From a virus: 49,183 nt of DNA. The position numbers and the translations under genes are program-made. The stretch lies in IMG/VR virus record IMGVR_UViG_3300027980_000042, positions 1 through 49,183 of that record; one strand, 5' to 3'. Shown piece by piece: positions 29,620 through 37,868 of this stretch (positions are counted from its first letter, which is position 1; each line of letters starts with the position of its first letter). The notes beneath the pieces are model-generated. The model saw nothing but the letters and a program-made list of their open reading frames with translations. It had not been told where the DNA came from and did no database searches.

Positions 29620-29915
29620 ACGCCTTTTTCAAAACCCCGCCATTCGTTTCAAAGCAACTGCGGATATTCGCCAAGGGCCAAGAATGCCAGATGCGTAGCG
29701 ACTGGTGCAACAACGACAACGAAACGGTTGTACTGTGCCATTCCCGCCGACGCTCAACCGCAGGCATGGGGCAAAAGCCTCACGACTTCTGGGGATACCA
29801 CGGGTGCAGCGCCTGCCATGCACATGAAGACGAACTTGAAGACCGCGAACTTTACGACGCGATACGCCGCACTCAGTGGGAGGTTTTTGAACACTTTGGG
29901 ACGCTTACGCCCTGA
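29616..29915 (+). CDS. DUF1364-like putative nuclease
   Basis: 99 aa. CQMRSDWC, VLCHSRRRSTAGMGQKPHDF, then CSACHAHEDELED: the Cys/His spacing is that of a small HNH-related family in lambdoid phage nin regions. Possibly a recombination nuclease. Confidence 0.7.
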   Translation: MNAFFKTPPFVSKQLRIFAKGQECQMRSDWCNNDNETVVLCHSRRRSTAGMGQKPHDFWGYHGCSACHAHEDELEDRELYDAIRRTQWEVFEHFGTLTP

Positions 29916-30000
29916 ACACCGGAACGCCGCCCACAAGCGGCAAGCGCGGGTTGGGCTGTCCTCCCATGTGCCCGGCCCGCGCGACAACAAGGAGATAGCA

Positions 30001-30294
30001 ATGAGTGACCTTATCGAACGCGCAAAGGCGGCGCTGGATGGATACACCGGACAAGAAATTGCCGAAAGCGAAAGGCTGTCTTTTGCCAGCTCCATTCTTG
30101 CCGACGCCGAAGCCCTGAAAGCTGCGGATGCGCTAATCGACCACGCGCAGGCGGCGCATGACGAACTGGCGCTTTGGTTTGAATGTGCCAACGAGCTTGA
30201 AAGGCACGGCTTTGAGATTGGCGACACAGAGGCGGCAATGAATGCGCTTGACCGTGCTATCACCGCCTACCGCAAAGCACGGGGAGGTGAGTGA
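30001..30294 (+). CDS. Hypothetical helical protein (97 aa)
   Basis: MSDLIERAKAALDGYTGQEI and two long acidic helices (LIDHAQAAHDELALWFECAN). GGAG upstream. Pattern common to phage protein families of unknown function. Confidence 0.6.
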   Translation: MSDLIERAKAALDGYTGQEIAESERLSFASSILADAEALKAADALIDHAQAAHDELALWFECANELERHGFEIGDTEAAMNALDRAITAYRKARGGE

Positions 30295-31025
30295 TGACCG
30301 ACAAACCGATACTTTTCAGCGGCCCGATGATCCGGGCGCTACTCGACGGGCGAAAATCCCAGACGCGCAGGGTGTTGAAGCCGCAGCCGCCGAGCGTTGA
30401 GGCCGTCCATGACCTAGCGGGAATTGGCTACCACTGGTTTCCCCCGAAAGACCCGGCGCAGCCTTGGCGGCCTGTTGGCCCGGTGTGGGCCGTCAGGAAG
30501 CTGATGGGCCGCGAACCGAGTATCTCGTTGCCATACGCCCCAGGCGACCGGCTCTGGATTCGCGAGGCGTGGAGCGGTGATTGGTTCTTCCGCGACACAC
30601 CGCCATCTGAACGTCAGTCGAATTTCCTTGACGGTTCACCACATGACAAGCGTGATATTTGGTACTGGGCAGACGGAAATCCCGAGTATGGAGATTGGGA
30701 GCGACCACGTCCCTCGATCCACATGCCCCGCTGGGCGTCCCGCCTGACGCTGATCGTCACGGACGTTCGCGTGCAGCGGGTGCAGGAGATCAGCGGCGAG
30801 GACTGCATTGCAGAGGGCGCTCATTGCGACACCTGCACCGCCAGTTGGTCGGTAGGCCGGAGCGCGTGCAATCAGCGCGGCTGCTTTGAGATCAGGCAGA
30901 ATTTCCGCACGCTCTGGGACAGCCTGAACGCAGATCGCGGCTTTGGATGGGAGGCTAACCCGTGGGTCAGCGCCACCACCTTCACCGTCCACAAGTGCAA
31001 CATCGACCAGATGGAGGCGACATGA
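30294..31025 (+). CDS. Conserved phage protein, possible ASCH-like RNA-binding fold
   Basis: 243 aa. ILFSGPMIRALLDGRKSQTR is the signature of a widespread phage family; YAPGDRLWIREAW and RVQRVQEISGEDCIAEGAHC follow. Some annotation systems link the start motif to the ASCH superfamily, which binds RNA or modified nucleosides. Function unproved. Confidence 0.65.
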   Translation: MTDKPILFSGPMIRALLDGRKSQTRRVLKPQPPSVEAVHDLAGIGYHWFPPKDPAQPWRPVGPVWAVRKLMGREPSISLPYAPGDRLWIREAWSGDWFFRDTPPSERQSNFLDGSPHDKRDIWYWADGNPEYGDWERPRPSIHMPRWASRLTLIVTDVRVQRVQEISGEDCIAEGAHCDTCTASWSVGRSACNQRGCFEIRQNFRTLWDSLNADRGFGWEANPWVSATTFTVHKCNIDQMEAT

Positions 31026-31180
31026 CCAACCACAGCGAAGACCTGCCCCACTACGCCAACCTACGCGACGGCGAGATGTATGAAGGCGAGGACAAGTCGC
31101 ACCTGATGCTCGGCATTGCGATTTGCTGGGCCATTGGATTTTGGACAGCCGTGGCGCTGTTTGTGAGGGTGTTCGGATGA
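31022..31180 (+). CDS. Small single-span membrane protein (52 aa)
   Basis: Acidic N-terminal half, then one membrane span (LGIAICWAIGFWTAVALFVR). Overlaps the previous stop. Unknown. Confidence 0.6.
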   Translation: MTNHSEDLPHYANLRDGEMYEGEDKSHLMLGIAICWAIGFWTAVALFVRVFG

Positions 31181-31191
31181 AAGGAGACACC

Positions 31192-31689
31192 ATGACCGAA
31201 CTTGAGCAAATCGCAAACGACGAAGCCCGCCACGCGCATCGCGACCTAATTCAGCGATTGACTGAACGGGCAGAGCGGGCGGAGGAAGTCTTGCGGTATT
31301 ATCGTGACCAAATGTGTGAAGGTTTCTGTACCGACTTAAAATCACAGTCTGAATACGGCGAAAGCATGGATTTTCATTGTGCTGGTTGTAAAGCCCGCGC
31401 CACCCTCGCCCAACTCGACGCCGAGCCTGCCATGCGATGCGCCGAGTGCGATTGCGATAATCCCCCGCATGGGTGCAACTGGATTGCGCCGGGACCGCTT
31501 GCCGAGCCTGCGGGCGTGTCCGAGCCTGCCCACCGCGAAGTCTGGGAGCAGGTGAAAGAGGCGGCGGATGTTGACTTAATCGAACAGTGCATCCGTGACG
31601 TATTGGATGAGGGCGGGACCATCAGGGACGGCGCTAAACACGTCGCAGTCGCCATCCGCAACATGCCATATCCGGGAGACAGCCAATGA
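31192..31689 (+). CDS. Hypothetical Cys-rich protein (165 aa)
   Basis: N-terminal coiled coil (LIQRLTERAERAEEVLRYYR), then CAGCKARA and CAECDCDNPPHGC which may bind zinc, then an acidic helical end. AAAGGAG upstream of 31192 decides the start over an ATG at 31177. Confidence 0.6.
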   Translation: MTELEQIANDEARHAHRDLIQRLTERAERAEEVLRYYRDQMCEGFCTDLKSQSEYGESMDFHCAGCKARATLAQLDAEPAMRCAECDCDNPPHGCNWIAPGPLAEPAGVSEPAHREVWEQVKEAADVDLIEQCIRDVLDEGGTIRDGAKHVAVAIRNMPYPGDSQ

Positions 31690-31946
31690 TGGACACCTAC
31701 AGCCTAAAGGATAAGCAGGCTCGTTGCTCCGAATGCGGCAAGTTCATGCCTTGGGAAAACAGCCGCCTTGTCGAAAAGAGCGATGGTATGCCGCTTCCAT
31801 CGCCTGTCCTTATCGAGCACGGAATGTGCGGGAGGTGTGAGGACATATTCCGCGAAGCCTACGAGAAACAGCGCCATGAAGAAGAAATGCACGAACTTGA
31901 GCGGATCGCGATGGAAGAACACTTCACGCTCCACCCGCACGGCTAA
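31686..31946 (+). CDS. Small zinc-finger protein (86 aa)
   Basis: CSECGKFMPW and CGRCEDIFRE form a four-Cys site; the rest is a charged helix (EKQRHEEEMHELERIAMEEH). Unassigned. Confidence 0.6.
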   Translation: MMDTYSLKDKQARCSECGKFMPWENSRLVEKSDGMPLPSPVLIEHGMCGRCEDIFREAYEKQRHEEEMHELERIAMEEHFTLHPHG

Positions 31947-31957
31947 GGAGACAGCCA

Positions 31958-32362
31958 ATGACGAAAGCACCTGAACGAGTTTTTGCGAGCAAACAGGAGG
32001 ATGGCTCTTGGCGACTCGCTGACTGTGCAGAGACAGCATGCCTAGAGTTCATTGAGTTCGTTCCGAAGGGCCACGCCATAGCCCTTGTGGCTGCGGCCTA
32101 TGAGGATGCGGCGGATAGCATCCAAAAATTTGGGGTTACGCCACTCGTAGACGCCGGGCACGACTCCGCTCCGTTTTTTGTTGCTACATATGGACGCGAT
32201 GTAGCCCGCGCCCGCACCCCCGACGACGCCACCGCCGCGCTTGAGCGTGTGAAGCAGGAGGTTGCCGAGCAAGCCGCCAAGCTGGCCGACGAATGGTATC
32301 ACAACAGCGGGCACGGCTCACCGGGCGATGAAATCCGGGCTGCTTTTATCAGGAAAGGTTGA
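31958..32362 (+). CDS. Hypothetical protein (134 aa)
   Basis: MTKAPERVFASKQEDGSWRL and AALERVKQEVAEQAAKLADE. AAGGAGAC upstream. No domain recognised. Confidence 0.6.
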   Translation: MTKAPERVFASKQEDGSWRLADCAETACLEFIEFVPKGHAIALVAAAYEDAADSIQKFGVTPLVDAGHDSAPFFVATYGRDVARARTPDDATAALERVKQEVAEQAAKLADEWYHNSGHGSPGDEIRAAFIRKG

Positions 32363-32366
32363 GGCC

Positions 32367-32648
32367 ATGCCAGAACTCAAGAAGCACAGCGACAAAGCTT
32401 GGGGCATCGCATCGAAATTCAGCTACACGCTGGCATCAGACACCAGAACGCTTGCGGCGATGATTGACGATGCGTTGCAGGAGGCAAGGAACGAGGCGCT
32501 GCGGGAGGCGAAAGCAAAGTGCGATACGTATCAAGACTGGTGCGCCGGGTGGGGCGAAGACAAGCTGCTATCCGCTGCGGACACCGGGGCAAGTGAATGT
32601 GGCCAAGCAATCGCAGCACTAATCACGGAGGGCCAGAGCGATGCGTAA
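32367..32648 (+). CDS. Hypothetical protein (93 aa) ending in EGQSDA
   Basis: Helical protein (IDDALQEARNEALREAKAKC). Its last codons are supplied by the repeated ribosome-site cassette at 32627-32643, so its C-terminus EGQSD is shared with two later proteins. Unknown function. Confidence 0.55.
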   Translation: MPELKKHSDKAWGIASKFSYTLASDTRTLAAMIDDALQEARNEALREAKAKCDTYQDWCAGWGEDKLLSAADTGASECGQAIAALITEGQSDA

Positions 32649-32886
32649 GGCGCTTCTGACAGCCGCCCTTGCAGTTGGCATCGCAGGTATCGGCCACAAC
32701 ATGCCGCCTGCCCCGTTGCCGCCAATGACGACCTCCGAACGGATGCGCGAGGAACACCGCATCAAGCGCCGAGAGAACAAGAAGCTGTGGCAGAAGCGCA
32801 GGCGCAAACCGAAGATGCGGTGCCGCCACCACCGTCTGAGTTGGTCGAAACGCAAGGGCCGACTTTTCAAAGGCCACAGGATTTAG
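32641..32886 (+). CDS. Small basic protein with signal-like N-terminus (81 aa)
   Basis: MRKALLTAALAVGIAGIGHN looks like a signal or membrane segment; the rest is extremely Arg/Lys-rich (KLWQKRRRKPKMRCRHHRLS). An envelope-targeted cationic peptide is one possibility; a misread frame is another. Confidence 0.45.
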   Translation: MRKALLTAALAVGIAGIGHNMPPAPLPPMTTSERMREEHRIKRRENKKLWQKRRRKPKMRCRHHRLSWSKRKGRLFKGHRI

Positions 32887-32899
32887 GAGGTCCAGAGCG

Positions 32900-33148
32900 A
32901 TGGATAAACCGCCGTGCATCCATTCATGGGTTCAGTGCCATGAGTGCGACGACAGCCTGCCAACGCCGCGCATCGTTCGTATCCACATTAGCGGCGTTGT
33001 CCAGCACTTCTACACGTTCTCAAACGCACCCCTTGATGATCTTCGCCTCGGTGATCTCAAGCCATACCCAGCGATGGATGCGTGGGTTTGGTTGGAGGGC
33101 ATGAACAAACCGAAGCTAGCAAGCGTGGAGGGCCAGAGCGATGGGTAA
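32900..33148 (+). CDS. Hypothetical protein (82 aa) ending in EGQSDG
   Basis: MDKPPCIHSWVQCHECDDSL, with CHEC and later beta-rich sequence. Starts from the second cassette copy and ends in the third. Unknown. Confidence 0.55.
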   Translation: MDKPPCIHSWVQCHECDDSLPTPRIVRIHISGVVQHFYTFSNAPLDDLRLGDLKPYPAMDAWVWLEGMNKPKLASVEGQSDG

Positions 33149-33308
33149 CAACCCAATTGAGACTTTAACCTGCGCTATTGTGTGGATGCCGCTCTTTCTC
33201 GTTTACATTGCCGTTCTTGTGTTTGTGCGTTTGGCCTACGGACGGAAGTCGGCGGGGCGCATGATGGGTGTCGATTTAACCTCGGAGGGCCAGAGCGATG
33301 TCGAATGA
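33141..33308 (+). CDS. Small membrane protein (55 aa)
   Basis: MGNNPIETLTCAIVWMPLFL followed by VYIAVLVFVRLAYGRKSAGR: one or two spans and a basic cytoplasmic side. Begins in the third cassette and its last codons pass through the fourth (EGQSDVE). Too short to be noticed without the cassette. Confidence 0.55.
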   Translation: MGNNPIETLTCAIVWMPLFLVYIAVLVFVRLAYGRKSAGRMMGVDLTSEGQSDVE

Positions 33309-33693
33309 CCTGATTAAGCGGCTGCGCGCCAAGCCAAAATACTCCGGTTTCTCAAACCAAGGGGAGATTGAGTATACGAAGTCACTCCATCACGAGTCCG
33401 CCGACCGCATCGAAGCCCTACAGGCGGAGAATGCCCGGTTGCAAGAGATGGTTGAGAAGCGCCATGCCAACCCCGCCGACTTCCGGTATTGGGAAGGGCG
33501 GTATCGGGATGAAGCCGCAGAGAACGAACGTCTGCGGGGGATTGTCGAAAAGGCGTATCATGAGGGATGGGGCCACGGCGCTATCTCAAGCGGACGCAGA
33601 GACATGCACAATATCCATGCAGAAGCGGAGCGAGACTGGAATGGGTATAGCCGCGCCAGCGCCGCGCTACAGCAGGACAAGGAGGGAGAGTGA
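33298..33693 (+). CDS. Ead/Ea22-like phage early protein (131 aa)
   Basis: MSNDLIKRLRAKPKYSGFSN, then SADRIEALQAENARLQEMVE, the pattern of phage early proteins with DRIEALQAEN coiled coils. Function unknown. Confidence 0.65.
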   Translation: MSNDLIKRLRAKPKYSGFSNQGEIEYTKSLHHESADRIEALQAENARLQEMVEKRHANPADFRYWEGRYRDEAAENERLRGIVEKAYHEGWGHGAISSGRRDMHNIHAEAERDWNGYSRASAALQQDKEGE

Positions 33694-34043
33694 TGGACGG
33701 GAAGCAGCATCTTACGAATATGGCAATCTCACTTCGCAGAATGCCGTGGTCCGAAATGGCGCGCGTTGCGGAGTATCTTGTAAGCGAGATTCCGCATTTG
33801 CGAAAAGCTGAAAAGTTGGACCGTGACGGGATGGCGCAAGTTCTTTCCGACATGGCTGGCGATATAATCATGGAAGCAGATAAGCGCGCCAGAGAGTCCA
33901 TCCGCAACATGCCGGATGCACCGAATGATGATCGCGGCATATGCACGGACTGCAACGGCTCAGGCGAAAGCGGCCCTGACCAAATATGCGGAACATGCGA
34001 TGGCGATGGCGCGGAAATCCCCGAACCACCGGAGGCAGGGTGA
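33693..34043 (+). CDS. Hypothetical protein with DnaJ-type CxxCxGxG fingers (116 aa)
   Basis: Helical N-terminal part, then CTDCNGSGESGPDQICGTCD and GDG at about 90-112: two CxxCxGxG-like repeats as in DnaJ zinc centres. Could be a small chaperone-like or zinc protein. Coupled to both neighbours. Confidence 0.6.
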   Translation: MDGKQHLTNMAISLRRMPWSEMARVAEYLVSEIPHLRKAEKLDRDGMAQVLSDMAGDIIMEADKRARESIRNMPDAPNDDRGICTDCNGSGESGPDQICGTCDGDGAEIPEPPEAG

Positions 34044-34255
34044 TGGAGTGGCAACCGATTGAAACAGCGCCGAAGGATGGGACGGTCATTCTTGTTTGTC
34101 TGCCCCGCATGATGAACCTGATAGTGCGTGCCTGCTACAGCACAGTTCACGGCTACTGGCGGACAGACTGCGAAACGGATGGGGGGATTACAAACCCGAC
34201 GTTTTTCCACGATGGGGATTATTGGATGCTCCTCCCCGAACCACCGGAGGCTTGA
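34043..34255 (+). CDS. DUF551-like small protein (70 aa)
   Basis: WQPIETAPKDGTVILVCLPR at the N-terminus and DYWMLLPEPPE at the end, the classic pattern of this phage family. Related to the gene at 26632. Confidence 0.7.
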   Translation: MEWQPIETAPKDGTVILVCLPRMMNLIVRACYSTVHGYWRTDCETDGGITNPTFFHDGDYWMLLPEPPEA

Positions 34256-34258
34256 AGC

Positions 34259-34411
34259 ATGAACACGCAACAACGCGCCTGTGAACTTGTGAAAGAACTA
34301 CGGCAAGCTGGCCTTGAAGTGGCGCGCGTTGTCGTGGACGGTAAAAAGATTGACGTTGAGTTTGTCAACGACAGCAAACCGCAGCCGATAGACGGGGTGA
34401 ACTGGAAGTGA
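34259..34411 (+). CDS. Small hypothetical protein (50 aa) before the integrase
   Basis: MNTQQRACELVKELRQAGLE, then VARVVVDGKKIDVEFV: helix followed by two strands. Its TGA overlaps the integrase GTG. Place and size fit an excisionase, but the sequence does not prove it. Confidence 0.55.
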   Translation: MNTQQRACELVKELRQAGLEVARVVVDGKKIDVEFVNDSKPQPIDGVNWK

Positions 34412-35382
34412 AACGTGACCTGCCGAAATACGTATACCGCAAGAGCGGGAAATACCTGTATTTCATGCGGGGCAATATCAGTCAGCGCATCATGGCCGCG
34501 CCCGGTTCCGATGCGTTCTGGCGGGAGTATTCGCGGCTTCTGAATGGCGATGTGTCTGGCGAAAAACGCCGCACCGTTCAAAAGCTGATTGATAACTATA
34601 TGCAGTCACACACTTGGGCAAAGAAGGCTGCGAACACAAAAAAGTCATACGAAAAATCATTCAGGTATTTCTTGGAGAAGATACCGCGCGTTGACCCCGC
34701 CGCTATACGCCGCCACCACGTTATAGAAATGCGTGACGCGCTGGCAGAGACCCCGACAACAGCCAACCGGCGCGTGGGAGCGCTCTCAGTGCTTATGGAG
34801 CATGCCATAGATATCGGATGGCTGGAACGGAACCACGCGAAAGGCGTGTCTCAGCTTGAAGGCACAAGGAAGCGCGAAGCATGGCCGCAAGATATGGTTG
34901 AGGCGTTCCGCGAAACCGCCGAGGGCGAGGTTGCCTTGCTGTTTGAGGTTTTGATAGGCACGGGCCAGCGAATAGGCGACGTGCTCAAAATGCAGTGGGG
35001 CCATATCGAGGATGGCGGCATTACAGTGAAACAGGGGAAAACCAAGGCCGAGGTCTGGATTCCCTTCACAGCGCGACTAGAGCAAATGCTAAGGGATACC
35101 CACAAGCGCAGCCTTTACCTTATCTCACAGCCAAATGGACGGCCCGTTAGCTACCAGTTGGCGTGGAAGTGGATAAGGGAGGTCCGCGTGGCGATAGGGG
35201 CTGAGAAGTGGGATATTCACGCCCTACGCCATTACGCCGCGTCAGAGTTGGCGGGGCTGAACTTAGACGATGACCACATTATGGCAATAACCGGGCACCA
35301 GTCAAAGGAAATGGTGCGGCTGTATACAGGAAAGGCGGCGCAGAAGGCGCGCGCCAGGAAAGCACAGGAGAAACGGAAATGA
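34408..35382 (+). CDS. int: Tyrosine recombinase / integrase (segment P)
   Basis: 324 aa, GTG start. Core-binding part at about 55-150; catalytic domain with Arg in LIGTGQRIGDVLKMQWGHIE, Lys in VKQGKTKAE, HALRHYAASELAG, second His in AITGHQSKEM and Tyr in VRLYTG. Complete. Last but one gene of the right operon, so it is expressed with the early genes; a region of repeated short motifs follows downstream. Confidence 0.92.
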   Translation: MKRDLPKYVYRKSGKYLYFMRGNISQRIMAAPGSDAFWREYSRLLNGDVSGEKRRTVQKLIDNYMQSHTWAKKAANTKKSYEKSFRYFLEKIPRVDPAAIRRHHVIEMRDALAETPTTANRRVGALSVLMEHAIDIGWLERNHAKGVSQLEGTRKREAWPQDMVEAFRETAEGEVALLFEVLIGTGQRIGDVLKMQWGHIEDGGITVKQGKTKAEVWIPFTARLEQMLRDTHKRSLYLISQPNGRPVSYQLAWKWIREVRVAIGAEKWDIHALRHYAASELAGLNLDDDHIMAITGHQSKEMVRLYTGKAAQKARARKAQEKRK

Positions 35383-35747
35383 GTGACGATAGGTTCGATT
35401 TGCCTGAATGGATGATTGAAAGAATGCGGCAAGAATACGTCGCAGAACTTGAGGCGATACATGAAGACCCTGACACATCTCTTTTGGGTTTTGGGTGGCA
35501 TGGCGACAAGCTGTCAGTCTATTTCCGTGCAGGTGATAAAGTCTTAGCGGAAGAATCTATTTCAATTGAGCAACTATGCGATGAACCCGCCAAATATTGG
35601 CATGCTGATGGCCGCACTGACGCTGAGCATCACGAACTTATCGGGGCGATAGCGCAGAGACTTAGGGAGCAGTCAGACAGGCTATTTGCGGTTCAAAAGA
35701 GCCTAGAAGTTGAGCAGAACAAAACAAAGCCGAAACGTGAATCTTGA
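35379..35747 (+). CDS. Hypothetical acidic protein (122 aa)
   Basis: WMIERMRQEYVAELEAIHED and FGWHGDKLSVYFRAGDKVLA; coupled to the integrase by ATGA. Last gene of the right operon. Unassigned. Confidence 0.6.
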   Translation: MSDDRFDLPEWMIERMRQEYVAELEAIHEDPDTSLLGFGWHGDKLSVYFRAGDKVLAEESISIEQLCDEPAKYWHADGRTDAEHHELIGAIAQRLREQSDRLFAVQKSLEVEQNKTKPKRES

Positions 35748-35904
35748 AAATCGCGAAATTTTCTTGAAAACGGATTGTGGAAAATCAACGCCTTAACCAC
35801 CCCATACAAATGATTGAGAAACATATGCAGTATTGTTTAAAATCAATGTGTTAGGAGTTTATATTTTCAAGGACAAAGCGAAAACGTAAGGTGAATCTTG
35901 AAAA
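35742..35904. other. Intergenic region with repeated TCTTGAAAA; candidate attP
   Basis: TCTTGAAAA at 35742-35750, 35762-35770 and 35896-35904, and CCTTGAAAA inverted at 35864-35872. Two of these lie in the longer repeat GTGAATCTTGAAAA (35737-35750 and 35891-35904). The stretch between is AT-rich and non-coding and lies just after the integrase operon. Arm-type sites flanking a core is the typical attP design; no core is identified. Confidence 0.4.
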
Positions 35905-35907
35905 CGC

Positions 35908-35940
35908 AAAAAAGCCCCCGCCGATTTCTCGACGGGGGCC
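35908..35940 (-). terminator. Terminator of the late operon
   Basis: GCCCCCG (35914-35920) pairs with CGGGGGC (35933-35939); on the minus strand the stem is followed by six T. It lies 92 bases beyond the last tail gene and between convergent operons. The interval 35941-36031 holds nothing else recognisable. Confidence 0.75.
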
Positions 35941-36031
35941 AGTTAAACAGGGAGGTAGTGAAAAGCTGAAATCAGGGCATCCCTAATTTCAGGCCCGGAA
36001 GCGCCGGGCGCGCATTACCCAAACGGGCAAT

Positions 36032-36358
36032 TCAGGAACCGGGAACGTCGCGGGAAATCTCGACAGCGATAAAGCCGCTCGACGGGTAGTGCTGCGACAG
36101 CCCGTCCGAGAACGTCACCTTGAACTCGGCGCGGTATGTGCCTTCGGTGTCGGTGTCGCCATTCGCCCACTCATAGGCAACGATCCCGTCATCGTCCAAG
36201 ATCGTCCCCGCCGCGTCGATCACGGTTGTGCCGTTGGCGTCCATCATCTGGAATTTCACCGATCCGCCCGTCAGCAGCCCGGAGCCGCTTTCATAGTCGG
36301 ATAGCTGATACTTGATCGCGTATTTCCGATCACCGGGCTTTAGTTGGAATGTCGCCAT
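36032..36358 (-). CDS. Tail/baseplate-associated protein with BppU-like domain (108 aa)
   Basis: FQLKPGDRKYAIKYQLSDYE, then SVKFQMMDANGTTVIDAAGT and a GTYRAEFKVTFSDG strand pair: an Ig-like beta domain similar to those of baseplate or fibre-anchoring proteins. Last gene of the late operon. Role inferred. Confidence 0.6.
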   Translation of the reverse strand: MATFQLKPGDRKYAIKYQLSDYESGSGLLTGGSVKFQMMDANGTTVIDAAGTILDDDGIVAYEWANGDTDTEGTYRAEFKVTFSDGLSQHYPSSGFIAVEISRDVPGS

Positions 36359-36360
36359 AG

Positions 36361-37857
36361 TCAGACCTCGTATCGTGAAAGAGTGCCGCCGCGCGTCGGG
36401 CTGATCAGGGTGCCGCCGCGCGCGCTATCTTCGGGGTAGGAGTAGAAGTAGGTGAACGCCCCGATATCCGCCAAAACAGGTAGGCTCAGGCTGGAAGCGC
36501 TGGATACGTCCGCTCCGGTCAGCCCGTGCACCTGCCCCAAGGCCGGGACACTGATTGCTGGCTGCGCAGACAGCCCCAGAGCTGCCAGAGAATGCGTTTG
36601 GCCCATCGCCGGGGCAGACACGCCCGACGCTGCCGCCACATCGTTCGCAGACAGGTTGTCGATGCCAGATGTGCCTATGGAAGGGCTGGATACGCTGGAA
36701 CCGGACGCCACGTCGCTTGCTGCGAGGCTATGCACCTGCCCAATCGCAGGAGTATCGACCGAAGATGCGGCCTGCACATCGTCTGCGGTGAGCGCGTCCG
36801 TGCCATCTGTCGATATGGCCGGGGCCGACACGCTGGACGCCGACGAAACGTCAGACCCCGCCAATACGTGAACCTGTCCGATAGCCGGGGTATCGACGCT
36901 CGAAGCTGACGCAACATCGGACGCAGTTAGCGAATGCGCTTGCCCAAGAGAGGGCGTGTCAACGCTCGATGCGGACGATACATCGGAAGCTGTGAGGCTG
37001 TGCGCTTGGCCTATAGCTGGTGTGGATACCGTGGAAGCCGACGCCACATCAGAGGCTGTCAGCCCATGCACCTGACCGATTGCCGGGGTATCAACAGATG
37101 ATGCAGCCGACACGTCCGATGCGGTGAGGCCGTGGGCCTGCCCGATTGCCGGGGTTGAAACGCTGGATGCGCTGGAAATGTCGTTTGGGGTGAGATCGTC
37201 GCCGCCGCCGCCAGCAGGCTCGATATACATCTCGAACCCGGAGTATCTGCTGTCCGTTGTCCAGTCGAGATCGAAGCTTTCGGTTGCTGGGGTCGGAACC
37301 GCCTCATAGGCCACTAGAGCATCAACGTCTCTGGCCGCGTCCCCGCCGGTCGTGAAGGAGCCAAGAGAAGTGCCGCCGCCGCTGAGGGTCACGCCCCCGT
37401 CTGAGCGTGGGCTACCGGACCCAAGAAGCCAAGAGCCGTCAACTGTCGTTGTTCGCGTAGGCGACCACCCGGTAGCTGAATCTCCTTCCGCGATGTAGTT
37501 GATAGTTGATTGCGATCCGAAACCGTCCACTTCCCATACGATAACGCCGCCGCCGCGCTGATACTGGTTCATTGCCAGCGCGACAGCTTTGGACCCCGCT
37601 GACACATCATCCCACCGAGCGACCGCGCACCAGTTGCGCAAGTTGTTCGCGCTGTTGCTCACAAAATCAGGGGCAACACCCCCGAGCGTGATGGATGAAA
37701 AGCCCTCTGACCCACTGGTCTGGCCGCTACAGAAAAACGCGAACAGGTAAACGGCATTCCCAGTATTGCCGTTTACCGTGAAACTCTGTCCACTGTAGGA
37801 GTTCGACGTGCTGGTGTCGTTGTAAACAACTGAACTGTTGACGGATGAGAGGGCCAT
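36361..37857 (-). CDS. Repeat-containing tail fibre protein
   Basis: 498 aa. The N-terminal 220 residues form a beta-rich domain (SGQSFTVNGNTGNAVYLFAF and on). About 240 residues then contain eleven copies of a roughly 22-aa repeat (LTASDVSSASSVDTPAIGQ as consensus), and a short C-terminal cap follows. Such repeats build long shafts. AAGGAGC before 37857. Probably a receptor-contacting or spacer fibre whose length varies with repeat number. Confidence 0.75.
   Translation of the reverse strand: MALSSVNSSVVYNDTSTSNSYSGQSFTVNGNTGNAVYLFAFFCSGQTSGSEGFSSITLGGVAPDFVSNSANNLRNWCAVARWDDVSAGSKAVALAMNQYQRGGGVIVWEVDGFGSQSTINYIAEGDSATGWSPTRTTTVDGSWLLGSGSPRSDGGVTLSGGGTSLGSFTTGGDAARDVDALVAYEAVPTPATESFDLDWTTDSRYSGFEMYIEPAGGGGDDLTPNDISSASSVSTPAIGQAHGLTASDVSAASSVDTPAIGQVHGLTASDVASASTVSTPAIGQAHSLTASDVSSASSVDTPSLGQAHSLTASDVASASSVDTPAIGQVHVLAGSDVSSASSVSAPAISTDGTDALTADDVQAASSVDTPAIGQVHSLAASDVASGSSVSSPSIGTSGIDNLSANDVAAASGVSAPAMGQTHSLAALGLSAQPAISVPALGQVHGLTGADVSSASSLSLPVLADIGAFTYFYSYPEDSARGGTLISPTRGGTLSRYEV
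36468..37194 (-). repeat. Tandem 66-bp repeats in the fibre gene
   Basis: Eleven imperfect 66-bp units; two contain a longer linker (STDGTDA, TSGIDN) in place of GQ(V/A)H. Units in the centre (about 36900-37190) are the most alike, edges the most diverged, as when arrays grow and shrink by unequal exchange. Confidence 0.75.
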
Positions 37858-37868
37858 TCAGGCGCTCC

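Larger units (their letters stand above)
32627..33300 (+). repeat. Ribosome-site cassette used four times
   Basis: GGAGGGCCAGAGCGATG occurs at 32627-32643, 33127-33143 and 33284-33300, and with one change (T for G) at 32886-32902. Each copy supplies the Shine-Dalgarno and ATG of the next gene. Where the upstream frame passes through, it also supplies the C-terminus EGQSD. Confidence 0.8.

Noticed and set aside
36468-37194. CRISPR or minisatellite outside genes
   Set aside because: The 66-bp units stay in frame through a single long gene and encode a regular 22-residue repeat.
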